A stretch of DNA of 64,000 nt from Prosopocoilus inquinatus (GCA_036172665.1 CM069873.1:45044001-45108000); one strand, 5' to 3'; shown: positions 30,373 to 41,791, counted from the first letter of the stretch. A program made the numbers and translations. Notes: a model not told the origin generated them from the letters alone.

Positions 30373-31100
30373 GGTACTGTTTCATTGGTCCGAGCGTCAC
30401 TTTTAATTAATTTCTAATTACTTCAAATCGACCGGCTAAAACTTAGAGGGTGGTTCAAACGATAGATTTCGATCCGTGCTTTAATATTCTGCAAACAGAA
30501 TTTTTATGCAAGTTCTCTGAGAAAAGTTATGAACATTTGAAATTGGTACTGTTTCATTGATCTGAGAGTCACTTTTAATTAATTTCTAATTACTTCAAAT
30601 CAACCGGCTAAAACTCAGAGGGTGGTTTAAACGATAGATTTCGATCCGTGCTTTAATATTCTGCAAAGAGAATTTTTATGCAAGTTCTCTGAGAAAAGTT
30701 ACGAACATTTGAAATTGGTACTGTTTCAATGATCTGAGAGTCACTTTTAATTAATTTCTAATTACTTCAAATCAACCGGGTAAAACTCAGAGGGCGGTTT
30801 AAACGATAGATTTTGATCCGTGCTTTAATATTCTGCAAACAGAATTTTTATGCAAGTTCTCTGAGAAAAGTTATGAACATTTGAAATTGGTACTGTTTCA
30901 TTGATCTGAAAGTCACTTTTAATTAATTTCTAATTACTTCAAATCAACCGGCTAAAACTCAGAGGGTGGTTTAAACGATAGATTTCGATCCGTGCTTTAA
31001 TATTCTGCAAACAGAATTTTTATGCAAGTTCTCTGAGAAAAGTTATGAACATTTGAAATTGATACTGTTTCATTGGTCCGAGCGCCACTTTTAATTAATT
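30373..31100. repeat. 172-bp tandem repeat in right arm of fold-back element
   Basis: The GGTACTGTTTCA word recurs at 30373, 30545, 30717, 30889 and, as GATACTG, at 31061, exactly 172 bp apart. Units differ at only a few positions, so expansion was recent. Each has TTTTAATTAATTTCTAATTA, AACGATAGATTT and CTGCAAACAGAAT. Confidence 0.92.
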
Positions 31101-31435
31101 TCTAATTACTTCAAATCAACCGTCTAAAACTTTCTGAAGGCATTATTAAATAGATATGTATGTTTACTTTATGACTACGTGAAAATTTTCAGTGAAAGCA
31201 ATTGTTTTGGTGCGATATATGAATAATGACTTATGCTGGTTTAAATAGTCGTAGTTAACTTAATATCAAATATTTTTTCAGTTTCTTCATATGAGGGGAA
31301 TCTACACATTATACTCTTTGTAATAGATTAAATATTATTGATCTGTGATCGTTATTTTAGCGGTGGCAGCGTTTTGAAATTTCATAATTTTATTGCTGGA
31401 ATTTTATTGCTAACAATTCTCATCGGTCGTCGAAC

Positions 31436-33721
31436 CTCATAAAACCGGAATTGCTCACAATATACAGTTACAATTTCAGTTGTCAAGAATTTTATCGATA
31501 TGTAAAAGATAATAATACCGTAAAAAAATTAACAAATCATTCTTAAAAATGAGAAACGATGTTTTTTTTTAAAAAAGCTTTTTTTATATGAAATATTCTT
31601 CATTTTTTAGCAATTTTGCCATTAGTCCCTTATTTGCAAAAAATAATCTGGCTACCCTGATATACACCGACGAATGTAGTCCGCGTTTGGGCAACAATTA
31701 CATTACAGATTGGTCCAGTACAGTAGGCCGACGGTTCCAAATCAAAGGGTCGAAGGTCCAAGTCTTCAAGCAGGTTAAAGGTAAGTAAACATACGCAGTA
31801 CGGGTTTCAACATATGAATGACGCAAGTGTAATATTACTTGTTCTTTTCTTTTTATGGTCATTAGTAATTTTTGCTGGATAATAAAGTTTCGTTTTTGTT
31901 TATGCACAATGTAGTAGCTTTTAATAAGGTTGTATAAAGACTGTATAAAGGTTGTATAAAAGTTGTAGAAAGGTTGGATAAAGGTTGTAGAAAGGTTATA
32001 TAAAGGTGCTTCAAATGCAAATGCTTTTATGGCCATTTTAATCAGCCTTTGCTGAATCAGTTCTCCAATTTTAGCTGTTTAAGGCTGAGTTGCACCGACC
32101 TTGATTTAACGTAGATTAACTAATCTAAATTAGCGACTTTTCAGTTGCACCGACCTTAATTTGCCTTAATCTATGATTAACAAACTTGAGTTAGTTGATT
32201 CGGCAATTAACGACCTGCAATTTCAGTCTCAATTAACGTTAACACAGATTAACTAATCTGAATTAGAGACTTTCGAGTTGCACCGATCGTAGTTTGTCCT
32301 AATCATAATTAGTAAATCTGAATTAGTTAATTCGGCATTATGTATTAAAAATGAATAATAAATTATTATTATATTGGAACAAGTAGCGGTGGTTTGTTTA
32401 ACAGGAAGAAATTAGTAGTTGAACTAACATAATTTGAAAACAATACAAATTTCTCTATAAAAATTAAAAAAATAACATAAATTCATAAAATATACAGGGT
32501 GTTAATAAAAAAAACCTGGACAAAATTTGGCAGGTGATAGGAGAGTTCAAAACAAGAAAAAAATTCTAATAAATTCTTATCCAATACACAATACAGATAC
32601 ATGTTCCCTCTTCTGGAATTTTAATTTTTTACATAAAATTTGGAACAAATAAATTAAATAAAAATTTTCTGACGTAGCACTGGCCACCGTACGACTTCCG
32701 GTTTCAACGGAAATTACATCAACTTTCTTATTCGAATTGGAACGGCTTTTACATTTTTATATATTTAGAAACCACAGGTTATTGTGAGTCCGAATACGTG
32801 TGACTTGGTAATTTTGGTTTCCAGGACAACGAAATTATTTTGTTTTTTTTTCAAAGCTATAAATCATGTATTTTCGTTCTAATGCGATTAAGTAATTCGA
32901 GAAAGCCATTCCTTTGGGGAAGCGGCTGACTAGTTACTAATATCGCCCGTGGCGACGGCGACCCACTTACAGATATTTATAACTCTTTCGGCATTCAACT
33001 TAAACCCGGAGAAACGCAGAAAATCCAATCCCAAAGAGCTGGTCAGAATCCGAACACTCACCGATACATGAAAATTGTTTTTCTCAGATAGAATCCACAC
33101 ATACCAGGAAACGATTCAAACGCACGCCTAATCGTTTGAACAAGCATTCAACAACCAACAAAAATAAATGTTGAGAAGTATATTAACAGAACTTATGTGA
33201 GAAATAAAAGACTTTAGAAACAAGCAGCTTTATCAAAAGCAAACAACCAGTTTAGGATACGTCAAGATATTTTCAATTTTGTTTCTCTTAACTAAAAACT
33301 TACTTCATTCTTTATCTTAACCAAAACTGAAACTAAATCATTATGAAAACTGGAGGGCATATCACAATACCATGGCTAGCTTAAACCATATAGTTCATTT
33401 GTCATTTATAGTTTCTGCGGCTAGAGATGCTTCTCATCCTTACCAAAAATTGTGGAGACACCATTTAAGCGTTAGTACAAATTAGGCAAATTTTACCATA
33501 GACGATAGTTTTTAACGGTCAATAAAGTACTTACTTCAGTTACAAAATCCTGTTTTAATTAAGCCAGAGCTATCATTTTTTTTAATTCTAAACATGACGG
33601 TACATTATTATATTTATTTAAACACCCTCTTACTTACATTAGTAAATTACATTAATACTAATAATAAACTATATTATAATTCATCGAACAAGACTGTTAT
33701 TATGAATTTAATTAAGTTCGT
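31436..33721. other. Non-coding with short repeats
   Basis: No gene is supported. About 31915-32010 holds short AAGGTTGTATA-type tandem copies. About 32080-32340 has repeated GTTGCACCGA and GATTAACTAATCT words in both orientations, like a decayed MITE. A transposon-type end TACAGGGTGTTAATAAAA lies near 32492. The rest is AT-rich. Confidence 0.45.
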
Positions 33722-34750
33722 TTAACGTTCCTTTTTTAAAAGAGAAGCCGCAAGTGAGTTGTACATAAGTTGACTATCGGATACAACGGACTGGATAATG
33801 ACAAACCATAACAGTAACGAACAGATAAAACAGCGACAACCTACAATCGCTTTTTGACCTGACATTGCAGTAGGATAGACAAATTGAAGCGGATTTGCTC
33901 CTAATAAGACCCCCATGCTAGGCGGTCATGCTTATTAGGAGCAAATCCGCTTCAATTTGTCTATCCTACTGCAATGTCAGGTCAAAAAGCGATCATAGGA
34001 TGTCGCTGTTTTATCTGTTCATCACTATTACATCGCAATTGCAAATAAATTGGACAAGTCGTTTTTGATCTGCAGTGGGAATGTCGAGCTTACGGGGGTT
34101 TATGTCTATTGCCACAGTTTTATACGCAATTATAATTCCCCCCAGGTCGCTGTAATCCTTAGCATATTTTTAAGTTACCGTGGTTACAGAAGCCAAAGTA
34201 TTAATTCGATTTCTTTTTTAATTAAACGTTTAAATTTCGTTTGCGGTCATCCCAGACGAACCAACAGGACAATTTGTGATAAAAATAAGATAAGAGAGAA
34301 TGATAAGCGAAAAGTGCACTTTCTCGGCTATCACGGCCGCGCGGCCTTATTAAGCGCCGGGGCGAAAAACGATTCGCGCAAACGTGGTCGTAATTTATAG
34401 AAAGAAAATCACAAATAGTCCGTTTATTCTTCTAGAATAGCCCCAAACTAGTATCTTGGGCAAGAATGCAGCTCAATGTATTAGATTATTTAATTTCCTG
34501 AACAATACTTAAACCGTTAACGTAGAAATATTTTTAAATTACGCGCCTTTTTTTATTTTAATTCCCCCCAGGCCGCGTGAGGCGCGCATTTTGTTGCTCA
34601 ACATATACAACGTTGGTTTTGACATCTAATATATCTTTTATCTATGGTCGACCTACGTCTCTGCTGATGAAGCCCCAAACAGGGCTGAAACAGCTGTACA
34701 GAGGCTGCTCGAGGTTTTCACTGCAATCAAAAACGATTTGCAACAAAATT
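33722..34750 (+). mobile_element. Hammerhead-bearing repeat (retrozyme-like), inverted dimer with insertion
   Basis: A palindrome around 33915 (arms about 33820-33905 and 33925-34015) is followed by the family body (TTGCAATTGCGATG-type segment, GACAAGTCGTTTTTGATCTGCAG, GTCGAGC). The body is interrupted at about 34095 and resumes at about 34648 with the ribozyme. The interrupting ~550 bp contains a 13-bp direct repeat AATTCCCCCCAGG at 34134-34146 and 34560-34572. Relatives occur at 8041-8540 and 56925-57090. The family has no ORF, so it is non-autonomous. Metazoan retrozymes and Penelope pseudo-LTRs are the known carriers of such ribozymes. Confidence 0.65.
34654..34710 (+). ncRNA. Type I hammerhead ribozyme, complete core
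   Basis: CTGATGA (34664-34670), stem II AGCCC/GGGCT (34671-34675 and 34682-34686) and GAAA (34687-34690) form the full core. Stem III is two pairs (A90-U97 and C91-G96 in the last two digits) closed by AGCT, followed by A34698, giving a GUA cleavage triplet. Stem I pairs GTCTCTG (34657-34663) with CAGAGGC (34699-34705), seven pairs including one G-U. A very short stem III is typical of ribozymes in Penelope-like elements and metazoan retrozymes. The flanks also pair (GATCTGCAGTG-type with CACTGCAATC), placing the ribozyme on a long stem. Confidence 0.85.
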
Positions 34751-34923
34751 CTTCATAAGAGTAACGTCATACCTGCTCGTAACACGCCATCTATACCAAT
34801 GAAGTTTCACTTTAATCGGAAATCAACTAATTCGAGTTGAAAATACGTCGGTGCATGAATTATATTTTAATCACGGATTAACTAACACAAATTAATGCAT
34901 AAATTTCAGCTGTCAGTCATCAT

Positions 34924-35165
34924 ATGTCAGTGAGCAACTCAGCGTTTATTAACGTATTGGGATGTACTGGAACATACAAATTATGTCTTCTTCTGAAGAA
35001 AGAGATTCCTACGGTTGATCCTCGGATTCAGATTATACCAAGACCGAAAGTTTCAAAAAAAAGGACTAACCCATTATTGATTTACGCTGATCTAGATTTT
35101 AAAAGGCGTTAAAGATTTTCAAAAGAAGTGGCGCAAGAAATGCATGTATTAAATAATATACACTC
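34924..35165 (+). pseudogene. Possible Harbinger-type transposase N-terminal relic
   Basis: In the frame around 35070-35150 the words NPLLIYADLDFKRR, stop, RFSKEVAQEM resemble the start of HARBI1-like transposases (YDDxEFxxRFRFSKE). A preceding acidic serine stretch is in another frame. No DDE motif follows within several hundred bases. The similarity is short, so this is tentative. Confidence 0.3.
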
Positions 35166-36302
35166 ACGAAGCAAGCGTCACAGCTAGTAATGACGTCAAA
35201 ATAGGTAGATGTTGCCACGAGCAATGGCATTGCCATCTTGATATTACACCATTTTCCGTCGGGCAAAAATTAACATATGACGATAAAGGGGTTTTGACGT
35301 TTCTCTCAATCAATAAACCAACGTAAATCCCGTTAGTTCAACTGATTGAATCCAAGCATAAGGGGACGGGATGCTCTCGTGAAGAATATGAGAAGTTATT
35401 ACCGCAGTTATTATATATTGGCTAAATTACACTCTACACGACGAAGAACTACTATTTCAATAAAGCATTTTTTGTCCGTTGGAGAACAATACGTGTGTCT
35501 GTAAAGATTGCTGGCTAAAGACCTGGATGTGTATTGAGATGGCAATGGTAGTGGAACCAAACAGAAATTTAAATGAAACGTCATGCAGTAAAAACGATAA
35601 TAGGTTCTTTTATTTAGTTGTTAATAATTACTTTTCGGATTGCTAGAATAAAATTAGGAAGTAATTGAACTTGAAGAGTACGACCCACTTTACAGTCAAT
35701 AAAACTACATTGACATACAACTGTCAGACACATGAAACACGAAACAAATTACTAAGGTTATGTACGAATGTTTGTTTATACTTGACAACATGGTGGATAT
35801 ATTGCCAACTGCATTCTCATTTTCAATGAATAATTAATTCAATGCTTAGGACATTTTACACATTTCTCTAGTATTTTAAGATGGTACGAGTTTACGTCAT
35901 TAATGACGTATTACTCTTGATTGCTGATTTTGACTATAAAAATGCCAAATGACTAAACTTTGAGAGGTTATTAACCGAATACCAACATTGCTGTGGCTCC
36001 TTTTTTAAAATTCTGGATCACATCCCACTAAGCAAAATTTCATTTTTGAAACATTTCTGAACCTTTGTGTTAAAGTACTTTTAGATCTCAAATATGATGC
36101 ACAAACTTCTCATTACATTAAAATAAAGTTTTTTTCCTTAATTCGCTTTTGACCAAAACCCAATAATAAGAAAGTTACAGCATTTTAACTTTCTTAGTTT
36201 CTGCTTTAATTTACACCTTTAGCTTCTTAATTAATAAAAAATCTTTCACAAAATGTAAGTTTATTGTTAAATAAACTCTTAATTTATCAAAACCACTAAT
36301 CA
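35166..36302. other. Non-coding, no gene seen
   Basis: AT-rich sequence with short palindromes such as ACGTCATTAATGACGT near 35896. No supported ORF or complete repeat was recognised. Confidence 0.4.
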
Positions 36303-36727
36303 CCCATTAGACCGTAATAGGACCGTTACCGGACAGACACAGTCAAAAAAACATTCTTTCCATATATTTAAATGGGGTAACGCCCACTAGACCGTATCGG
36401 CTCCGACAGGCTTCAGACCATGCCGGGCCCGGCCAGACAAATTTACCGGCGACGAAATTCTCCGAACCATTGTTTAGCAACGACATGCCATTTGATTACA
36501 TTCGGCAGCAAATCAGTGTCAAATTTATTTTAGAAAGGGCAATACGCGAACATGCACATTGAAGGGTGAAATAGAATATGAGTTCTCTAGTTAGTAGTTA
36601 TTTAGAAACTTAAGAAAATAACGACAGTGTTGTATCTATCCTAATTTTTCTTAATAAATACCAAAACGCTTCAAAAGATAAAATATAATAACTATTAACC
36701 AATTAGATCACATAAATATATATTTTT

Positions 36728-36899
36728 TGAGGTTTAATGGTACTGTGATTATATTTTAGAGAAGAAAAATGTACTATTGTCAAAACGGAAGCTCTTTTAT
36801 TTATATTATTTTTAATTATAACTACCTTTTATTTTATCATAACCTACTATCAATACGTAACTTTTGTAAATCTGAACAGTAAAACTGTCTAACACAACA
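36728..36899 (-). repeat. Copia 3' LTR
   Basis: 172 bp, TGAGG...ACAACA on the plus strand, nearly identical to the 5' LTR. Confidence 0.93.
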
Positions 36900-36921
36900 C
36901 TCCCACTTTTACTTTACAGAT

Positions 36922-38525
36922 TTACAGAAATGAAGTAATAGACAAAGCATTACAATTTGTTTTAAATTTTTCACGTGGAAGTGCTTTCGTTAGAAAGTCA
37001 GCCAACTGTTCCTGTGATGAAACGTAAATTGTATTTAGTGTCCCATTTTCTAAACACTTGCGAATATAATGATATTTCACGTCTATGTGCTTAGTTAATT
37101 TATGAAACTCAACACTTTTTGCAAGTTTTATGGCACTTTGATTGTCCAACATTAGTGGTGTAGGCTGTTCTAGAGGACCTGTTAATTCTTGAAGTAATGC
37201 TCTAAGCCACACAATTTCCTGAGCTGCATTCGAAGCTGCGACATATTCTGCTTTCGTGGTAGACTGAGATACCTACGCATTTTTGTAGTTGTGATGACCA
37301 AGTTATTGGACCATTAGCCATAGTACTTACATAACCAGATGTAGATTTGCGTGTATCTAAGTCTCCAGCGAAATCAGCATCAGAGTACATTTTTAGCTCG
37401 CATTTGTCGCCGCTGTAAACAATTCCTACATCTCTAGTTCCTTGGAGATACCTAAATATTCTTTTCACAGCTAACCATTGTTCCCTAGTTGGATTGCTCA
37501 AAAATCGACTTGCTTTGCTCACAGCAAACATGATGTCTGGACGAGAAATAATTGCTACGAACATCAGACTGCCTACTGCTTCACGATACGGTACCTCAGT
37601 GTTCATGTGTTCGTCAGTGTTTGAGGTTTTCTTGATTTCAAAATTTGTACCTGGATCAGCCGGTGTAGAATTCGGTTTACATTCCTGCATATTAAATTTC
37701 TGCAATATTTTGCTGATATAATTTTTCCGTGAAATAAATAATTTTCTCCCTTCTCTGTCTCTCTTAATTTCAAGTCCAATGTAATAATTCGGTTTATTGG
37801 TTTTAATTTCAAATCTGGAACCCAGTTCTGTCAATATTGCGTCGATAATTTTTTTCTTCTTGCATATAATAAGTCCATCATCAACATAAAGTGCAAGAAA
37901 TACAACCTCATCTTGAATAACTGCTTTGAAAACACATTTATCTGCTTCAAGTTCCTTAAATTTGAAGATCCTCAGAAATTCAGTAAATTTCTTATTCCAG
38001 CACCTAGGAGATTGCTTTAGGCCATACAGACTTTTGCGTAATCTGCATACCAAATCTGAATTGTTGGTTTTAAATCCCTCTGGCTGTTTCATGTAGATTT
38101 CCTCTTCTAAATCCCCAATAGGAAAGCAGTCTTGACATCAAACTGGCAAATTTCCATATCATTTACAGTAGCTAATGCTAAAAGTACTCGAATAGATTCG
38201 TATCTAACTACTGGCGAAAAAATTTCATGATAATCAATACCTTCTTTTTGCAGAAAACCTTTCGCACACAGTCGAGCTTTGTATCGATCTATTAATCCAT
38301 CGACTTTTCGTTTGATTCTGTATATCCACTTGCAATCAATGGCTCTGCGATTATTTGGTAATTCTTCCAAATCCCATGTTTCATTAGCTTTCAAAGATTC
38401 CATTTCTTCTTTCATGGCTTCATGCCATTTTTCAGCATCGTCACTTGACATTGCTTGAGCATATGTTTGTGGCTCTTCCCGAAGTACTGCTGAACAAGAT
38501 AATTGTGTGTTTATACCATACCGAG
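36922..38525 (-). pseudogene. Copia RT and RNase H, three frameshifts
   Basis: This continues the 38511-40907 ORF after a one-base shift near 38525 (the protein resumes as SRYGINTQLSCSA in the next frame). RT begins at WHEAMKEEMESL, with the FDVKTAFL motif; a one-base loss near 38117 breaks the frame just after it. The frame resumes as EEEIYMKQPEGF, and the catalytic motif reads LYVDDGLI. RNase H (MYSDADFAGDLDTRKSTSGY) is followed by another one-base shift near 37262, and the C-terminus (WLRALLQELTG ... HIDVKYHYIR) ends at 36922. The first shift is also present in the duplicated copy. Confidence 0.88.
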
Positions 38526-40907
38526 ATGGTGTTGAAGAGTACTTCTGTTTCGTAGTTTTCGAACTTCAACCTGTGGTTCTTCTTCTCTTTCCACTTCTTC
38601 TATTTCATCTTCATTTATATCTGCAACTTGCTCATCTATTCTTTCATCTAATTGCTCATCTTCTTTCTCAACTGAAAAAATCATACAATTGGATTCTGTG
38701 TCCTTAAAATCAAAGTTGCTACCTTCATTAAATACGGCATCTCTTGTGACTGTGACTCTTGACGTTTTTGGTTCTAAAACACGATAATTAGAACTGTTTC
38801 CATCATAGCCAATAAATATCATTTTCTTTGATTTGCTTTCAAATTTGGATCTGAACTGCTTTGGCGTATGTACATACACTTCAGAACCAAACCTTTTCAG
38901 ATGATCAAGTCTAACAATTTTATCTGACCACAGTTCATATGGTATTTTCTTGTCTGAAACACGAGGACGACGATTCAGAACATAAATACAAACATTGACA
39001 GCTTCTGCCCATAACATTGGTTCTAGTTTTGCTGAAATAATCATAGTTCGAGCACCTTTCACAATGGTTCGATTTTCTCTTTCGATACTGCCATTCTGTT
39101 CTGCAGTGTACGGTGCGCTGTACTCGTGAATAATTCCATGTTGCTGAAAATATTGCTTGAAATGCTGATTGTCAAACTCAGTGCCGTTGTCACTTTTGAC
39201 TTTCTTCAATTTATTCTCAGTTTGGTTTTCTATCTTCTTATGAAAGATAAGAAACTTTGAAAATGCATCACTTTTATGTTTTATAAAGTAAGCAACCCTA
39301 AATGATGTACAATCATCTTTAAATAGAAGGAAATAATGAACTCCACCGATTGACGGATGTGCCATTTTGCCACATAAGTCCATAGGTACAAACTCACCAG
39401 GTTTTAAAGCTCGTTGATGCATATTTCTTTGAAAAGGTAAACGATGTAACTTCCCAAACTGACATGCCTCACAAAATAAGCCTTCTGCGGTTTTCATTTG
39501 TAGCCCTGCAATTAGTCCATCATCTGCCATTGACTTCATCATTCGAAAATTGACATGACCCAATCTTTCATGCCATAATTTGACTGAAGTTTCTGTTGAC
39601 ACATTAGCTTCTGCATTTATTTCAGTTTTGAAAAGCATTCTGTAACACTGATTTTCTTGTTTAATGCCAACAGCAAGCAGTTTATTGTTGTAAATTTCCA
39701 TTTTGGTTTTATTGAATACAACTTTTAAATTCTTACTTGTAACTGCTCCCACTGAAAATAAATTTTTCTTCAGACCTGGTACATAGAAAACATTTTCCAT
39801 TATTCTTGGCTCCCACTTGCCATTCACTTGTGCTAAAATTTCAATTGTACCACAACCTTCTACTTTTACATGTGAATCGTCTCCTATCTGGACCACGATG
39901 TCATTCTTATCAACTGGCTCAAACTTGGTAAACCAATCACGACGATATGTCATGTGTCTTGACGCTGCACTGTCACCAAGCCAATCATCCTGGTTGCTGT
40001 CTGTACTGACATTTTTGTATTCCACACAAAATGCCTGTGGTTTCATGTTTTCTTTGCTGGGAGGATTCTTATTTGCTAACTTTTTGGGACACTCTGATTT
40101 GTAGTGACCCTTCTTCCTACAGTAGTAACATTCAATGTTCTTCTTATTTTGCAATTTCCTTTTATTGTCGTTACTATGTATAGCATTTGAAGGACATTGC
40201 TTGCTTGTATTCAAAGTTGCAAAAGCCATTGCAACCTCTTCGGACTGAGTTAAACGTTGTTCTTCTTTTAACAATCTTGAAGTTAAATTGTCATATGTCT
40301 GCTTACTCTCATCATATGAATCCCAAGCTGTCACGAATCCATTGTATTTCATTGGTAAACTTCCAAGAGCCTTAGCAATTTTGTCAACCTCACTCACTGT
40401 TTCACCAACGTCGTTTAGTGCTTGCGCTAATGAGTCTATTTTGCTAAGATGTTGTGCTATGTTCTCACTCTCCGTCATTTTACAATTGAAGAACTGTTGC
40501 TTTAGTTGAATCTTGTTAAGTGCTGATCTCTGTTCGTGAATAGTTTTCAATCGTTGCCACATTTCAGGAGCTGTATGACAACTAATGACTGTTTGAAGTT
40601 GTTCATACTCCATACCTGACGAAATAAGTAGCATTGCTCTAGCATTCAAATTATCCCACACTGATTGACTTGCGTCTCCTGTAGCTGAACGTGGCTTAGT
40701 TCCGTTGGCGAGTTCCATCAATCCTGGTTCCGTCTTGAAAATTATCTCCATTTGGTACTTCCATAGTTGAAAATTTTTCCCATTGAACTTTTGAATTTGC
40801 AAATGCTTCAGACTGGCCATCTTTCTTGATTCTTTCAATACTCTTCTGATTTCGCTCTTGAGTAATGTAGATTCACCTCGATGTAACACCTTTTCTTTGT
40901 ACTTCAA
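38511..40907 (-). CDS. Copia Gag-protease-integrase
   Basis: 798 codons. The likely start is the internal ATG of MASLKHLQIQKFNG near 40820, since the first residues read from the leader. UBN2-type Gag (WKYQMEIIF, MWQRLKTIHEQ) leads to a CCHC knuckle CYYCRKKGHYKSEC. The protease motif reads DSAAS where DSGAS is usual in Copia. The pre-integrase motif is LWHERLGHVNFRMM...CEACQFGK. The integrase core has SDNGTEF and QNGSIERENRT. The ORF ends prematurely, by one-base shift, before RT. Confidence 0.92.
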   Translation of the reverse strand: MKYKEKVLHRGESTLLKSEIRRVLKESRKMASLKHLQIQKFNGKNFQLWKYQMEIIFKTEPGLMELANGTKPRSATGDASQSVWDNLNARAMLLISSGMEYEQLQTVISCHTAPEMWQRLKTIHEQRSALNKIQLKQQFFNCKMTESENIAQHLSKIDSLAQALNDVGETVSEVDKIAKALGSLPMKYNGFVTAWDSYDESKQTYDNLTSRLLKEEQRLTQSEEVAMAFATLNTSKQCPSNAIHSNDNKRKLQNKKNIECYYCRKKGHYKSECPKKLANKNPPSKENMKPQAFCVEYKNVSTDSNQDDWLGDSAASRHMTYRRDWFTKFEPVDKNDIVVQIGDDSHVKVEGCGTIEILAQVNGKWEPRIMENVFYVPGLKKNLFSVGAVTSKNLKVVFNKTKMEIYNNKLLAVGIKQENQCYRMLFKTEINAEANVSTETSVKLWHERLGHVNFRMMKSMADDGLIAGLQMKTAEGLFCEACQFGKLHRLPFQRNMHQRALKPGEFVPMDLCGKMAHPSIGGVHYFLLFKDDCTSFRVAYFIKHKSDAFSKFLIFHKKIENQTENKLKKVKSDNGTEFDNQHFKQYFQQHGIIHEYSAPYTAEQNGSIERENRTIVKGARTMIISAKLEPMLWAEAVNVCIYVLNRRPRVSDKKIPYELWSDKIVRLDHLKRFGSEVYVHTPKQFRSKFESKSKKMIFIGYDGNSSNYRVLEPKTSRVTVTRDAVFNEGSNFDFKDTESNCMIFSVEKEDEQLDERIDEQVADINEDEIEEVEREEEPQVEVRKLRNRSTLQHHLGMV

Positions 40908-40940
40908 TTCTTCTCGAAATTATATTTTTTACACCCGCAA

Positions 40941-40957
40941 TGCTGGGCCCATAACCT
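40941..40957 (-). promoter_or_regulatory. Copia primer-binding site matching initiator tRNA-Met anticodon arm
   Basis: The minus strand reads GGTTATGGGCCCAGCA 3 nt inside the 5' LTR. Its complement matches the anticodon stem-loop CUGGGCCCAUAACC of initiator tRNA-Met, as in Drosophila copia, which primes with a tRNA half-molecule. The same site is in the duplicated copy near 44281-44297. Confidence 0.8.
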
Positions 40958-40959
40958 TT

Positions 40960-41131
40960 TGAGGTTTAATGGTACTGTGATTATATTTTAGAGAAGAAAA
41001 ATGTACTATTGTCAAAACGAAAGCTCTTTTATTTATATTATTTTTAATTATAACTACCTTTTATTTTATCATAATCTACTATCAATACGTAACTTTTGTA
41101 AATCTGAACAGTAAAACTGTCTAACACAACA
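40960..41131 (-). repeat. Copia 5' LTR (first copy)
   Basis: 172 bp, next to the primer-binding site. Confidence 0.93.
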
Positions 41132-41467
41132 ATATTTACGAACACATTCTATTAACTTTTCGTCCTCCGTAGTTCGTATAAAGTTCGTAAAATTATGTCA
41201 AACCGTTGCTATGTATTATGTATATATGTTGTTAATAAATAAGTTTTAAAAATAAAATGTTTCATTTTACAACATTAGTATAAACCAAAAGCTGTTTCTC
41301 GGCTAAAACTAGAATGGCTATACATCCAACATTGCACTCAATCGTCCCGAAATGTAAGCAATGAACCCGCAAACATGTTTGACCAGCAGTTATCCAGCAT
41401 TCGGCAAAACATTGCTGTTCAGTATTATTCTATATTCAAGAAGTTAGAAACAATTTATTGCTGTATC

Positions 41468-41791
41468 TTACCTGACATCAAACTGGCAAATTTCCATATC
41501 ATTTACAGTAGCTAATGCTAAAAGTACTCGAATAGATTCGTATCTAACTACTGGCGAAAAAATTTCATGATAATCAATACCTTCTTTTTGCAGAAAACCT
41601 TTCGCACACAGTCGAGCTTTGTATCGATCTATTAATCCATCGACTTTTCGTTTGATTCTGTATATCCACTTGCAATCAATGGCTCTGCGATTATTTGGTA
41701 ATTCTTCCAAATCCCATGTTTCATTAGCTTTCAAAGATTCCATTTCTTCTTTCATGGCTTCATGCCATTTTTCAGCATCGTCACTTGACAT
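41468..41791 (-). pseudogene. Copia RT N-terminal fragment at duplication junction
   Basis: 107 codons identical to the start of the first-copy RT, cut off right after CQFDV where the duplication junction brings in unrelated flank. It has no catalytic YVDD. Confidence 0.88.

Larger units (their letters stand above)
28525..31435. mobile_element. Fold-back element with long inverted repeats
   Basis: From about 28525 (GTTCGTCGAACCACCGATGAG) the sequence is the reverse complement of that ending at about 31435, for roughly 550 bp. Both arms include the 172-bp repeat: about 1.5 units on the left and more than four on the right. The ~1.3-kb centre has no intact ORF but contains edges of other repeats (ACAGGGTGTTCAAAG at 29167; TACAGTGTTTCCCAAAAG near 29700). 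Length-variable, satellite-like arms are known in fold-back transposons. The superfamily is not determined. Confidence 0.75.
36728..41131 (-). mobile_element. Ty1/Copia retrotransposon, full-length with defects
   Basis: 172-bp LTRs at 36728-36899 and 40960-41131 differ at about two positions; on the minus strand they read TGTTGTG...CCTCA. The primer site is 3 nt inside the 5' LTR, and a purine tract AAAAGTGGGAG precedes the 3' LTR. ATATT occurs at both outer edges, but the left one is separated from the LTR by extra Ts. Gag-protease-integrase is open; RT and RNase H are frameshifted. Confidence 0.93.
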
